12,490 nt of DNA from Betaproteobacteria bacterium (lineage in GTDB: Bacteria; Pseudomonadota; Gammaproteobacteria; Burkholderiales; Rhodocyclaceae). Both the position numbers and the translations under genes were made by a program. The notes beneath the pieces were generated by a model. The model saw only the letters and a list, made by a program, of their open reading frames with translations. It was not told the origin of the DNA and did no database searches. Positions 1 to 7,135 of this stretch are shown one piece after another (the first letter of the stretch is position 1; every line of letters begins with the position of its first letter). The stretch lies in NCBI GenBank assembly GCA_016880375.1, contig JAEHDO010000137.1, positions 1 through 12,490 of the forward strand, read 5' to 3'.

Positions 1-416
1 GCCTCCTCGAAGCGCTTGTAGATGTCCCAGATCTCGCCGTGGATGTAGTTGTAGCCGCGCTGGCAACCCATGGCGTAGCCGGCGATGATCATGCCCTCGA
101 TCACCATGTGCGGGTTCCAGCGCAGGAGGTCGCGATCCTTGAAGGTGCCCGGCTCGCCCTCGTCGGAGTTGCAGACGACGTACTTGGCGCCGGGGAACTG
201 GCGCGGCATGAAGCTCCACTTGAGGCCGGTCGGGAAGCCGGCGCCGCCGCGGCCGCGCAGGGAGGATTTCTTCAGCTCGGCAACGATGTTTTCCGGCGGG
301 ATGTTCTCGTCGATGATCTTCTTCAGCGCGATGTAGCCGCCGCGCCTGACGTACTCGGCGAGGCGCCAGCTGCGCTCGCCCTCTGCCGGGTCGAGGATGA
401 AGCCGAGGGCGCCCAT
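1..416 (-). CDS. nuoF: NADH-quinone oxidoreductase subunit F (51 kDa), N-terminal part; gene runs off the left edge
   Basis: NuoF is the peripheral-arm subunit of complex I that binds NADH and FMN and carries the N3 [4Fe-4S] cluster; it takes the hydride from NADH. Only the first 138 codons are visible. They contain the glycine-rich stretch [15 protein letters not shown] (residues 53-67) and [14 protein letters not shown] (83-96), the FMN/NADH-binding signatures of this family. The cluster cysteines lie beyond the window. The ATG at 416-414 shares its A with the nuoE stop (TAATG), and a GGGGGA stretch 9 nt upstream fits as ribosome binding site. A second in-frame ATG at 425 is only 1 nt from that purine run, so it is less likely. 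The start-stop overlap implies translational coupling with nuoE. Confidence 0.95.
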   Translation of the reverse strand, partial: MGALGFILDPAEGERSWRLAEYVRRGGYIALKKIIDENIPPENIVAELKKSSLRGRGGAGFPTGLKWSFMPRQFPGAKYVVCNSDEGEPGTFKDRDLLRWNPHMVIEGMIIAGYAMGCQRGYNYIHGEIWDIYKRFEE

Positions 417-889
417 TATTTGCATTCCCCCAGCAGCCGGTCGATCTGCTCGGGCTGCATGAAGCTGCACATGCGCACGTTGTTCACCAGCATCACCGGC
501 GCGTCGCCGCAGGCGCCCATGCACTCCCCTTCCTTGAGGGTGAAGCGGCCGTCGGCGGTGGTCTCGTTGAAGCCGACGCCGAGCTTCTGCTTCAGGTAGT
601 CGGCGGCATGCACGCCGCCGGACAGCGCGCACGGCAAGTTGGTGCACACCGTGATTTTGTATTTGCCGACCGGAGCGAGGTCGTACATGTTGTAGAAGCT
701 CGCCACCTCGTAGACCGCCACCGGCGCCATGCCGAGATAGCCGGCAACGGCCTCGATGGTCTTGTTGGACAGCCAGCCCTGCTCCATCTGGGCGATGGCC
801 AGCGCCGCCATCACCGCCGACTGCTTCTGCTCGGCAGGGTACTTGGCGATTTCGCGGTCGATTTTCTGCAGTGCGTCCTGGCTCAGCAT
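416..889 (-). CDS. nuoE: NADH-quinone oxidoreductase subunit E (24 kDa, [2Fe-2S] protein)
   Basis: NuoE is the thioredoxin-fold subunit of the complex I NADH-dehydrogenase module and carries the N1a [2Fe-2S] cluster. The 157-residue protein shows the expected ligands C82-x4-C87 (CTNLPC) and C123-x3-C127 (CMGAC), and ends in the family-typical region [16 protein letters not shown]. The frame stays open 20 codons further upstream to 949, but that stretch lies inside nuoD and does not look like Nuo[19 protein letters not shown] at 889 matches the usual start and length. It begins 4 bp after the nuoD stop, with a weak GGATAG ribosome binding site inside the nuoD end. It overlaps nuoF by one base. 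Confidence 0.95.
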   Translation of the reverse strand: MLSQDALQKIDREIAKYPAEQKQSAVMAALAIAQMEQGWLSNKTIEAVAGYLGMAPVAVYEVASFYNMYDLAPVGKYKITVCTNLPCALSGGVHAADYLKQKLGVGFNETTADGRFTLKEGECMGACGDAPVMLVNNVRMCSFMQPEQIDRLLGECK

Positions 890-893
890 GGTG

Positions 894-2159
894 TTATCTA
901 TCCGTGTCGCCCAGCACCAGATCGATGGTGCCGATGATGGCCGTGGCATCGGCGATCATGTGGCCCTTCGCCAACTCGTCGGTGGCCGCCAGGTGCGGGA
1001 AGCCCGGCGAGCGCAGCTTGATGCGGTAGGGCTTGTTGCCGCCATCGGAGATGGCGTAGACGCCGAACTCGCCCTTCGGGTGCTCGATGGCGGCATAGGC
1101 CTCGCCCGGCGGCACGTGCATGCCCTCGGTGAACAGCTTGAAGTGATGGATCAGGTCTTCCATGCCGGCCTTCATCTTCTCGCGCGGCGGCGGCGCCACC
1201 TTGTGGTTGTCGGTGATCACCGGGCCGGCGCCTTTTGCGGAATCGTTGCGCAGCCAGTCGATGCATTGCCTGACAATGCGGTTGGCCTGGCGCATCTCTT
1301 CGATGCGCACCAGGTAACGGTCGTAGCAGTCGCCGTTCACACCCACAGGCACGTCGAATTCCATGCGGTCGTACACCTCATAGGGCTGTTTTTTGCGCAG
1401 ATCCCACTCGACGCCGGAGCCGCGCAGCATGGGGCCGGTGAAGCCGAGCTGCAGGGCCCGCTCCGGCGAAACCACGCCGACGCCGACGGTGCGCTGCTTC
1501 CAGATGCGGTTGTCGGTCAGCAGGGTCTCGTACTCGTCGACATAGGTCGGGAAGCGGTTGGTGAAATCCTCGAGGAAGTCGAGCAGCGAGCCCTGGCGGG
1601 CCTCGTTCAGCCGCCGCACGGTCTCGGCGTTCTTGAACTTGTTGACCTCGTACTGCGGCATGCGGTCGGGCAGGTCCCGATAGACGCCGCCCGGCCGGTA
1701 GTAGGCGGCATGCAGGCGGGCGCCGGAGACAGCTTCGTACACATCCATCAGGTCTTCGCGCTCGCGGAAGGTGTACAGCACCATGGTCATGGCACCGATG
1801 TCGAGGGCATGGGTGCCGATGTTGAGCAGGTGGTTGAGGATGCGTGTCACCTCGTCCATCATGACGCGGATGTACTGGGCGCGAAGCGGCACCTCGACGC
1901 CGAGCAGCTTCTCCACCGCCATGACGTAGGCGTGCTCGTTGCACATCATGGAGACGTAGTCGAGACGATCGAGGTAGGGAACGGTCTGCAGCCAGGTCTT
2001 CGTCTCGGCCAGCTTCTCGGTACCCCGATGCAGCAGGCCAATGTGCGGGTCGGCGCGGACGATCACTTCGCCGTCGAGTTCGAGCACCAGGCGCAGCACG
2101 CCGTGCGCCGCCGGATGCTGCGGGCCAAAATTGATCGTGTAATTGCGGATTTCGGCCAT
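894..2159 (-). CDS. nuoD: NADH-quinone oxidoreductase subunit D (49 kDa)
   Basis: NuoD is the large subunit of the quinone-reduction module of complex I, related to the [NiFe]-hydrogenase large subunit but lacking its metal ligands. With NuoB it forms the ubiquinone pocket. The 421-residue product starts [22 protein letters not shown]. His19 and Tyr68 (in [10 protein letters not shown]) have the same 49-residue spacing as the quinone-contacting His38/Tyr87 of the Thermus subunit. The HRGTEKL motif is at 44-50, and the C-terminus ends in the conserved Arg (DLVLGDTDR). Length is normal for the family. A GGGTGG run 7 nt before the ATG supports the start. The gene is separated from nuoC by an unusual 138-bp spacer, whereas the other nuo genes are close or overlapping. 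Confidence 0.97.
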   Translation of the reverse strand: MAEIRNYTINFGPQHPAAHGVLRLVLELDGEVIVRADPHIGLLHRGTEKLAETKTWLQTVPYLDRLDYVSMMCNEHAYVMAVEKLLGVEVPLRAQYIRVMMDEVTRILNHLLNIGTHALDIGAMTMVLYTFREREDLMDVYEAVSGARLHAAYYRPGGVYRDLPDRMPQYEVNKFKNAETVRRLNEARQGSLLDFLEDFTNRFPTYVDEYETLLTDNRIWKQRTVGVGVVSPERALQLGFTGPMLRGSGVEWDLRKKQPYEVYDRMEFDVPVGVNGDCYDRYLVRIEEMRQANRIVRQCIDWLRNDSAKGAGPVITDNHKVAPPPREKMKAGMEDLIHHFKLFTEGMHVPPGEAYAAIEHPKGEFGVYAISDGGNKPYRIKLRSPGFPHLAATDELAKGHMIADATAIIGTIDLVLGDTDR

Positions 2160-2297
2160 TATTCGACCACCCGATCAAAGCCAAAGTCGGCCGCACAGCT
2201 GCGGCGCAGATCAATTTCGGCGCAGGCTAACGTCGGCGCAGCCGACGTCAAGCGCGCAGCGCGGCCGCAGCCAATAATTATCGTGTTGTTTCTGATC
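2160..2297 (-). other. Structured nuoC-nuoD intergenic spacer with two hairpins
   Basis: The spacer holds a perfect inverted repeat at 2230-2248 (ACGTCGGC, 3-nt loop, GCCGACGT), which can extend by about three more pairs including wobbles. A second lies at 2190-2205 (GCCGCA, 4-nt loop, TGCGGC). GC-rich alternating sequence follows at 2252-2270, and there is an AT-rich palindrome ATAATTAT at 2274-2281. Neither hairpin has a T-run downstream on the minus strand, so they do not look like intrinsic terminators. No convincing small gene is present. The structures would sit in the nuo mRNA between the nuoC stop and the nuoD ribosome binding site. Roles in mRNA processing or stability, or a REP-like origin, are guesses. 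Confidence 0.6.
2202..2241. repeat. Three copies of CGGCGCAG at exact 16-bp spacing
   Basis: The 8-mer CGGCGCAG begins at 2202, 2218 and 2234, i.e. with a period of exactly 16 bp. The 8 bp between copies are not conserved. The third copy overlaps the loop and arm of the 2230-2248 hairpin. In such GC-rich DNA this could be chance, but the phasing is exact and lies in a non-coding spacer. Confidence 0.5.
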
Positions 2298-2903
2298 TCA
2301 GCCACGGCCAGCATCTCCGTAGCTGTCTTCGCGGATGATCCGTGGCGTAACCTCGCGCGGCTCGATGCTCACCGGCTGGTAGACGACGCGGCGCTGCTCG
2401 GGGTCGTAGCGCATTTCGACGTGGCCGGAGATCGGGAAATCCTTGCGGAAGGGATGGCCGACGAAGCCGTAGTCGGTGAGAATGCGCCGCAGATCGGGAT
2501 GGCCCTCGAAATGGATACCGTAGAGGTCGAAGGCCTCACGCTCGTACCAGTTGGCGCCGTTCCAGAGGTTGACCACCGACGGGAGGACGGGGAACCCGTC
2601 GTCCGGCGCGAAGACGCGCAGGCGCAGGCGCCAGTTCTTGGATATCGAAGTCAGATGGCACACCGCGGCAAAGCGCGGGCCCTCCCAGGCACCGTCGCCC
2701 CAGGCTGAGTAGTCGACGCCGGTCAGGTCCATCAACTGCTCGAAGCGCAGGTCGGGATGGTCGCGCAGGATGCGCGCGACCTCGAGGTAGTGCGCAGCAG
2801 CCACCTCGAGGGTGACTTCGCCGAGGGCCGTCTTGAGTCCGACGATGCGGTCGCCGAGGACGTTCTGCAGATTCTGGCAAAGCAATTCGAGCCTGGCGCT
2901 CAT
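2298..2903 (-). CDS. nuoC: NADH-quinone oxidoreductase subunit C (30 kDa)
   Basis: NuoC is a peripheral-arm subunit that packs against NuoD and helps connect the hydrophilic arm. The 201-residue product carries the diagnostic 30-kDa signature at about residues 117-157: [12 protein letters not shown], then [14 protein letters not shown], then GHPFRKDFP. Its C-terminus, [16 protein letters not shown], is the usual betaproteobacterial NuoC ending, so the long spacer behind it is not a broken extension of the gene. This is a separate NuoC, not the NuoCD fusion of E. coli. It starts 22 bp after nuoB at an ATG with only a weak upstream purine signal. Confidence 0.96.
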   Translation of the reverse strand: MSARLELLCQNLQNVLGDRIVGLKTALGEVTLEVAAAHYLEVARILRDHPDLRFEQLMDLTGVDYSAWGDGAWEGPRFAAVCHLTSISKNWRLRLRVFAPDDGFPVLPSVVNLWNGANWYEREAFDLYGIHFEGHPDLRRILTDYGFVGHPFRKDFPISGHVEMRYDPEQRRVVYQPVSIEPREVTPRIIREDSYGDAGRG

Positions 2904-2925
2904 ATCAGTTCAATAAGTCTCGGTT

Positions 2926-3402
2926 TCAGCGCGCGATGGTACTGGTGCGCTTGATCTTGTTCTGCAACTGGATAAGCCCGTAGAGCAATGCTTCCGCTGT
3001 CGGCGGACAGCCCGGCACATACACGTCCACCGGCACGATGCGATCGCAGCCGCGCACGACCGAGTAGGAATAATGGTAGTAGCCGCCGCCGTTGGCGCAG
3101 GAACCCATCGACACCACCCAGCGCGGTTCGGCCATCTGGTCGTACACCTTGCGCAGGGCCGGCGCCATCTTGTTGGTGAGCGTGCCGGCGACGATCATGA
3201 CGTCGGACTGGCGCGGGCTGGGGCGGAAGACGATGCCGAAGCGGTCGAGGTCGTAGCGTGCGCAGCCGGCGTGGATCATCTCGACGGCACAGCAGGCCAG
3301 GCCGAAGGTCATCGGCCACATCGAGCCGGTGCGCGTCCAGTTGATGACCGTATCGAGGGTGGTGGTGACGAAGCCTTTTTCCAATACGCCTTCGATGCTC
3401 AT
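2926..3402 (-). CDS. nuoB: NADH-quinone oxidoreductase subunit B (20 kDa, N2 cluster)
   Basis: NuoB (PSST) carries the terminal [4Fe-4S] cluster N2, which passes electrons to ubiquinone at the NuoB-NuoD interface. The 158-residue product contains all four expected cysteine ligands: the adjacent pair C37-C38 (GLACCAVEM), C102 (MGSCANGG) and C132 (PGCPP). Other conserved segments are [12 protein letters not shown] and [15 protein letters not shown]. The ATG is preceded by GGGAG about 11 nt upstream, overlapping the end of nuoA, 7 bp away. The length is typical. Nothing is missing or odd. Confidence 0.97.
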   Translation of the reverse strand: MSIEGVLEKGFVTTTLDTVINWTRTGSMWPMTFGLACCAVEMIHAGCARYDLDRFGIVFRPSPRQSDVMIVAGTLTNKMAPALRKVYDQMAEPRWVVSMGSCANGGGYYHYSYSVVRGCDRIVPVDVYVPGCPPTAEALLYGLIQLQNKIKRTSTIAR

Positions 3403-3409
3403 GGCCCGC

Positions 3410-3784
3410 TCACTCCCAGTCCAGCGCGCCCTTGGCCCAGGCGTAGACGTAGCCGATGGCCAGGATGCCGATGAAGATCATCATCTCGAAGAAGCCGAAC
3501 AGCCGCATGCTGTCGGAGGCGACGATGTCCTTGAAGATCACCGCCCAGGGAAAGAGGAAGGCGATTTCCAGGTCGAACAGGATGAAGATGATGGCGATCA
3601 GGTAAAAGCGCACGTCAAACTTCATGCGCGCGTCTTCGAAGGCCTCGAAGCCGCATTCGAAGGGGGATAGCTTTTCGCTGTCTGGACGGTTCGGGGCAAC
3701 GAGCCAGCCGAGGAGGATGGGGGCACACCCGAAGGCCAGGCCGACGAGGATGAAAACGAGGACAGGAAAGTAGTTTTCCAACAT
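3410..3784 (-). CDS. nuoA: NADH-quinone oxidoreductase subunit A
   Basis: NuoA is the small three-helix membrane subunit at the junction of the complex I arms. The 124-residue product starts [15 protein letters not shown]. Hydrophobic segments lie at about residues 6-29, 60-82 and 97-117. The conserved cytoplasmic loop has [10 protein letters not shown] (40-49), with the cysteine of the ECGFE motif, and [10 protein letters not shown] is at 71-80. The frame is open upstream to 3886, but those 34 codons cover the region just after a terminator hairpin and do not resemble NuoA, so the ATG at 3784 is preferred. The ribosome binding site is poor. It is the first gene of the nuo operon, 148 bp after the tRNA-Leu gene. 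Confidence 0.94.
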   Translation of the reverse strand: MLENYFPVLVFILVGLAFGCAPILLGWLVAPNRPDSEKLSPFECGFEAFEDARMKFDVRFYLIAIIFILFDLEIAFLFPWAVIFKDIVASDSMRLFGFFEMMIFIGILAIGYVYAWAKGALDWE

Positions 3785-3840
3785 AGTCTGCGCGGAAGGT
3801 CTTTCCAACCATTCCGCCAAGCCCTTCGTGTTCCTGCTGC

Positions 3841-3862
3841 AAACAAACCCGCACAAGGCGGG
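3841..3862 (-). terminator. Intrinsic terminator or attenuator between tRNA-Leu and nuoA
   Basis: On the minus strand CCCGC, loop CTTGT and GCGGG (3862-3848) form a 5-bp GC stem, extendable by G-U wobbles, followed by the T-rich tract TTTGTTT (3847-3841). It lies about 70 nt after the mature tRNA 3' end and about 57 nt before the nuoA ATG. The short stem and interrupted T tract suggest a moderate terminator that may allow read-through into nuo. I find no convincing promoter between it and nuoA. Confidence 0.6.
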
Positions 3863-3932
3863 CCTCAGGGGATTTAGTTCGGGCATAACGCCTGCTCACG
3901 CGTGCATTAGCCTTCACTGAAACTTCGCTTTC

Positions 3933-4017
3933 TGGTGCCGACGGTGAGACTCGAACTCACACAGCTTTCGCCACTACCCCCTCAAGATAGCGTGTCTACC
4001 AATTTCACCACGTCGGC
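3933..4017 (-). tRNA. tRNA-Leu, anticodon GAG (reads CUC/CUU), CCA encoded
   Basis: Read on the minus strand, the gene has a 7-bp acceptor stem (GCCGACG / CGTCGGC), discriminator A and an encoded CCA. The anticodon stem CTATC/GGTAG encloses the loop TTGAGGG, giving anticodon GAG. A long class II variable arm (around GTGGCGAAAGCTGT) and a T-arm with GTTCGAGTC follow. Total length is 85 nt including CCA. It sits between secG and nuoA. E. coli also has its tRNA-Leu(GAG) gene (leuU) directly after secG, so the linkage is old. It may be released from a longer secG transcript or made from the -10-like site at 4086-4091. Confidence 0.96.
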
Positions 4018-4085
4018 ATTCGGTCCGTAGTTCCGCCATCCAACTCGTGGCGGAGCCACCGATTCTTATGGCGACGAAAAAAGAA

Positions 4086-4091
4086 ATTATA
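4086..4091 (-). promoter_or_regulatory. Perfect TATAAT -10 hexamer upstream of tRNA-Leu
   Basis: The minus strand reads TATAAT about 70 bp before the mature tRNA, in an AT-rich island between secG and the tRNA. No good -35 hexamer lies at a 16-18 bp spacing (GATGTT at 17). The hexamer is in the loop of an AT-only-like inverted repeat, AAAAAGAA ... TTCTTTTT. It could be a tRNA promoter or chance. Confidence 0.35.
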
Positions 4092-4119
4092 CCTTCTTTT
4101 TGCGCCGCAACATCACTTC

Positions 4120-4482
4120 TTACTTCGGTATTTCCTTGGCCTTCGAGTCAGCTCCCGCCGTCGGCTGCGCCGGCACCTGCTCGACTGGCGCAGCAGGTTG
4201 GGTCTGGACCTGTTCCATGACGCTGGCCGGAGCCTGCGGGCGATTGGTCGCGATATAGCTCAAGGCCAGGCTGGTCATGAAGAACACTGTCGCCAGGACT
4301 GCCGTCGTACGGCTGAGAAAATTGGCCGAGCCGGTGGCACCGAACAGGCTGCCGGAAGCGCCGCCGCCGAATGCCGCGCCCATATCGGCACCCTTGCCAT
4401 GCTGCAGCAGGACCAGGCCGATGACGGTGGCGCCCACCAGGATGTGCACCGTGAGGATCAGGGGAAAAAGAATGCCGTCCAT
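4120..4482 (-). CDS. secG: Preprotein translocase subunit SecG
   Basis: SecG is a small inner-membrane partner of SecYE that helps SecA-driven protein export. The 120-residue product begins MDGILFPLILTVHILVG. It has two membrane segments at about residues 4-27 and 58-76, separated by the Gly/Ala/Ser-rich cytoplasmic loop typical of SecG (GKGADMGAAFGGGASGSLFG, then TGSANFLSRTTA). The C-terminal tail is rich in Pro, Gln and Ala, as in other betaproteobacterial SecG. The open frame extends upstream to 4545 but overlaps tpiA, so the ATG at 4482, 19 bp after the tpiA stop, is chosen. The ribosome binding signal is weak (GGATTG). It is probably co-transcribed with tpiA. Confidence 0.95.
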   Translation of the reverse strand: MDGILFPLILTVHILVGATVIGLVLLQHGKGADMGAAFGGGASGSLFGATGSANFLSRTTAVLATVFFMTSLALSYIATNRPQAPASVMEQVQTQPAAPVEQVPAQPTAGADSKAKEIPK

Positions 4483-4501
4483 GGACAATCCGATCGTTAA
4501 G

Positions 4502-5254
4502 TTAGCTTGCCGCCTGGCAGATCGCCAGGAAGTCCTGCGCCACAAGTGAGGCGCCGCCGATCAGGCCGCCGTCGATGTCGGCCATGCCGAACAGCTCGGC
4601 GGCATTCTGCGGCTTGACGCTGCCGCCGTAGAGAATCTGCAGCCGCTGCGCCAGGGTCGCATCGCTCTTCGCCAAGCGCTGGCGGATAAAGGCATGTACG
4701 TCCTGAGCCTGCTGCTGCGTGGCCGTGCGCCCGGTGCCGATGGCCCAGACCGGTTCATAGGCAATGACCGCGTTGGCAAAGCCTTTCATGCCGGCCACCT
4801 GGGTCACTGCATCGAGTTGGGCAGCGATGACTTGCTCGGTGACATTACCCTCCCGCTGTTCGAGCGTTTCGCCAAGGCAGAGAATCGGCGTCAGCCCACC
4901 CTGCACCGCCGCGACGAACTTCGCCGCAACTGCATCGTTGCTCTCGCCGTACAGGCTGCGCCGCTCGGAATGGCCAACGATGGCGTAGCGGCAGCCGAAA
5001 TCGGCCAGCATGGCTGCGCTGACTTCGCCGGTATAGGCGCCCTGGGCATGCTCCGACAGGGTTTGCGCGCCCCAGGCGATTGCCGTACCTTTCAGCAGTT
5101 CCTGCGTCTGGGCCAGGTAGGGAAAGGGCACGCAGACGGCGCAATCGGCCTTGCCGCTCTTGCCGATGGCCTGCACGAGGCTTTGCAGCAGATCGCGATT
5201 GCGCGCGAGGCCGCCGTGCATCTTCCAGTTGCCCGCCACCAGTTTGCGCCGCAT
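4502..5254 (-). CDS. tpiA: Triosephosphate isomerase
   Basis: TpiA interconverts dihydroxyacetone phosphate and glyceraldehyde 3-phosphate in glycolysis and gluconeogenesis. The 250-residue TIM barrel shows the substrate-binding Lys11 in AGNWKMHG and the catalytic His95 in VGHSERR. Catalytic Glu167 is in AYEPVWAIGTG, whose C-terminal part is flexible loop 6. The phosphate-binding GGSVKP (210-215) and GGASL (233-237) are also present. An ATG nine codons upstream (5281) is possible, but MRRKLVAGNWKMHG at 5254 has AGGA about 6 nt ahead and the usual N-terminus. It is followed by secG, a common betaproteobacterial pair, and preceded by a strong promoter candidate at 5291-5319. Confidence 0.97.
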   Translation of the reverse strand: MRRKLVAGNWKMHGGLARNRDLLQSLVQAIGKSGKADCAVCVPFPYLAQTQELLKGTAIAWGAQTLSEHAQGAYTGEVSAAMLADFGCRYAIVGHSERRSLYGESNDAVAAKFVAAVQGGLTPILCLGETLEQREGNVTEQVIAAQLDAVTQVAGMKGFANAVIAYEPVWAIGTGRTATQQQAQDVHAFIRQRLAKSDATLAQRLQILYGGSVKPQNAAELFGMADIDGGLIGGASLVAQDFLAICQAAS

Positions 5255-5290
5255 GATTTCCTGCCGTTCCCGGTCTGTCAAAAGCCTGAG

Positions 5291-5319
5291 ATTTTAACGT
5301 CTGGGCACTTGGCGGTCAA
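5291..5319 (-). promoter_or_regulatory. Sigma70-type promoter candidate for tpiA-secG
   Basis: The minus strand has TTGACC (5319-5314; 5 of 6 to TTGACA), exactly 17 bp of spacer, and TAAAAT (5296-5291; 5 of 6 to TATAAT). Transcription would start near 5285, about 30 nt before the tpiA ATG, in the 77-bp gap between dtd and tpiA. This is the best promoter match in the window. It may also feed the tRNA-Leu and nuo genes by read-through. Confidence 0.7.
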
Positions 5320-5331
5320 ATGAAACACCGT

Positions 5332-5784
5332 TCAGGCCGTTGCAGGCGGCACGCGTAGCCAGAAGGTGACCGGGCCGTCATTGGTCAGGCTGACCTGCAT
5401 GTCGTCGCCGAAACGCCCGCTTGCGCTGCCGGGGTGGGTTTCGGCCGCGCGCGACACCAGGAAGTCGAAGAGCCGCCGGCCCTCTTCGGGCGGTGCTGCA
5501 GGGGTAAAACTCGGGCGGTTGCCGCTGTTGGTATCGGCGGCAAGCGTGAATTGCGGCACCAGCAGGAGGCCGCCGCCGATGTCGTGCAAACTCAGGTTCA
5601 TCTTGCCCAGCGCATCGGAAAAGACCCGGTAATTGAGCAGGCGCTCGAGCAGCCGTGCGGCGCTCGCTTCGTCGTCGCCTCGCTCGGCGCAGACCAGCAC
5701 CAGTAGGCCGCGCCCGATGGCACCGACTGTCTCGCCGCCGATATCGACCCGCGCAGAGGAAACGCGCTGCAACAGGCCGATCAC
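5332..5784 (-). CDS. dtd: D-aminoacyl-tRNA deacylase
   Basis: Dtd hydrolyses D-amino acids (and glycine mis-attached to tRNA-Ala) from tRNA, guarding translation against wrong chirality. The 150-residue product has the conserved fold markers: [10 protein letters not shown] at the N-terminus, PQFTLAADT (77-85), [13 protein letters not shown] and [10 protein letters not shown] with the Gly137-Pro138 cis-peptide motif of the active site. Position 77 is Pro, where E. coli has the Ser of SQFTL; I believe VPQFTL is common in betaproteobacteria, so this is probably lineage variation. The start codon is GTG, and GTGA overlaps the glmM stop by 4 nt, implying coupled translation. It lies between glmM and tpiA, where E. 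coli has no dtd. Confidence 0.94.
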   Translation of the reverse strand: MIGLLQRVSSARVDIGGETVGAIGRGLLVLVCAERGDDEASAARLLERLLNYRVFSDALGKMNLSLHDIGGGLLLVPQFTLAADTNSGNRPSFTPAAPPEEGRRLFDFLVSRAAETHPGSASGRFGDDMQVSLTNDGPVTFWLRVPPATA

Positions 5785-7133
5785 GCCGCCACGCGCTGCA
5801 CGACGTCTGCGATGCCTTTCGCCAGGGTAGCCACCTGCTGCGCCTCACGGCCCTCTACCATCACGCGCAGCAACGGTTCGGTGCCGGAGGCGCGCAACAG
5901 CACCCGGCCGCTGTCACCGAGTTCCTTTTCTGCGGCGATGCGCGCCGACTCGATCTCGGGGCGTTTTTGCCAGTCGAAGCCGCTGGGCAGCCTTACATTC
6001 ACCAGTGTCTGCGGATAGAGCGTCAGGTCGGCGCATGCCTGTTCGAGGGCGGCATGCTGCAGTTGCAGCGCCACCAGCACCTGCAAGGCCGAGACGATGC
6101 CATCGCCGGTGGTATGGCGGTCGAGGCAGATGATGTGGCCGGAGTTTTCGCCGCCCAGCTTCCAGCCGCGTTCGATAAGCGTCTCCAAAACATAGCGGTC
6201 GCCGACCTTGGCGCGCACGACGGGAACACCGAGTTTCGCCAGGGCATGCTCCATGCCCAGATTGGTCATAAGCGTGCCCACCACCCCGGCAAGGCCCCCG
6301 TTCGCCAGGCGCTGGCGGGCGATGACATACAGCATCTGGTCGCCGTCGTAGAGACGGCCCTTCGCGTCGACCATCATGACACGGTCGCCGTCGCCGTCGA
6401 GCGCGATGCCGAGGTCGGCGCCCCGTGCCACCACCGCCTGCTGCAGGGATTGCGGCGAGGTTGCTCCCACCTTGTCGTTGATGTTGAGACCATTCGGCTC
6501 GGCACCAATGGCATGCACCTCGGCGCCGAGCTCATGGAACACCTTCGGCGCAATGTGGTAGGCCGCGCCGTGAGCGCAGTCGACCACGATCTTCATGCCG
6601 CGCAAGTCGAGTTCGGCCGGAAAGGTGCTCTTGCAGAACTCGATGTAGCGGCCGGCGGCATCGTCGACGCGGCGCGCCTTGCCAAGCCGGGCAGGGGCGG
6701 CACAGCCCATCGGCTGCTCCAGCCGCGACTCGATCTCGGCCTCTACCGCATCGGGCAACTTGGTGCCGCCGGCGGAGAAGAACTTGATGCCATTGTCGGG
6801 ATAGGGGTTGTGCGAGGCCGAGATGACCACGCCGGCCTGCAGGCGCAGGGCGCGGGTCAGGTAGGCAATGGCCGGCGTCGGCAGCGGGCCGGTCAGCATG
6901 ACGTCTACGCCTGCCGCAGCGAATCCGGCCTCCAGCGCCGCCTCCAGCATGTAGCCGGAGATGCGCGTGTCCTTGCCGATCAGCACCGCCGGGTGCTCGC
7001 CCGCAGGCAGATGTTCGCGTGCCACCAGGGTGGTGCCGGCAGCGTAGCCCAAGCGCATGACGAACTCCGGCGTGATGGGCGCCTCGCCCACCGTGCCGCG
7101 CACGCCATCCGTGCCGAAATATTTGCGTCCCAT
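5781..7133 (-). CDS. glmM: Phosphoglucosamine mutase
   Basis: GlmM converts glucosamine 6-phosphate to glucosamine 1-phosphate, the step before UDP-GlcNAc, for peptidoglycan and lipopolysaccharide. The 450-residue product has the whole alpha-D-phosphohexomutase pattern. The N-terminus is FGTDGVRG. The phosphoserine loop is VVISASHNP, with the active serine at 107. The metal-binding loop is DGDGDR (246-251). The sugar-binding loop is GGENSGH (327-333), and the phosphate-binding loop is [12 protein letters not shown] (414-425). A strong ribosome binding site, AGGAG, lies 5 nt before the ATG inside the end of folP, only 2 bp away. The folP-glmM pair is conserved in proteobacteria. Translation of dtd overlaps its stop. 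Confidence 0.97.
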   Translation of the reverse strand: MGRKYFGTDGVRGTVGEAPITPEFVMRLGYAAGTTLVAREHLPAGEHPAVLIGKDTRISGYMLEAALEAGFAAAGVDVMLTGPLPTPAIAYLTRALRLQAGVVISASHNPYPDNGIKFFSAGGTKLPDAVEAEIESRLEQPMGCAAPARLGKARRVDDAAGRYIEFCKSTFPAELDLRGMKIVVDCAHGAAYHIAPKVFHELGAEVHAIGAEPNGLNINDKVGATSPQSLQQAVVARGADLGIALDGDGDRVMMVDAKGRLYDGDQMLYVIARQRLANGGLAGVVGTLMTNLGMEHALAKLGVPVVRAKVGDRYVLETLIERGWKLGGENSGHIICLDRHTTGDGIVSALQVLVALQLQHAALEQACADLTLYPQTLVNVRLPSGFDWQKRPEIESARIAAEKELGDSGRVLLRASGTEPLLRVMVEGREAQQVATLAKGIADVVQRVAA

Positions 7134-7135
7134 GC

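Noticed and set aside
2277..2305. Internal promoter in the nuoC-nuoD spacer
   Set aside because: GATAAT is a fair -10 on the minus strand, but the hexamer 17 bp upstream (GTGGCT) is a poor -35, so I do not annotate it.
756..2708. A 650-codon plus-strand open frame opposite nuoE, nuoD and nuoC
   Set aside because: It runs antisense to three clear complex I genes, is rich in His, Ala, Val, Asp and Gly with no recognisable domain, and is the usual reverse-strand shadow of GC-rich coding DNA.
3785..3886. N-terminal extension of nuoA
   Set aside because: The 34 extra codons lie directly behind a terminator hairpin and do not look like Nuo[11 protein letters not shown] is the normal start.
4122..4545. 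Longer secG starting inside tpiA
   Set aside because: The extra 21 residues are basic and unlike SecG; the first membrane helix directly follows the Met at 4482.
5782..5784. Frameshift between glmM and dtd
   Set aside because: The 4-nt overlap is a GTGA start-stop junction between two complete proteins, not a broken gene.
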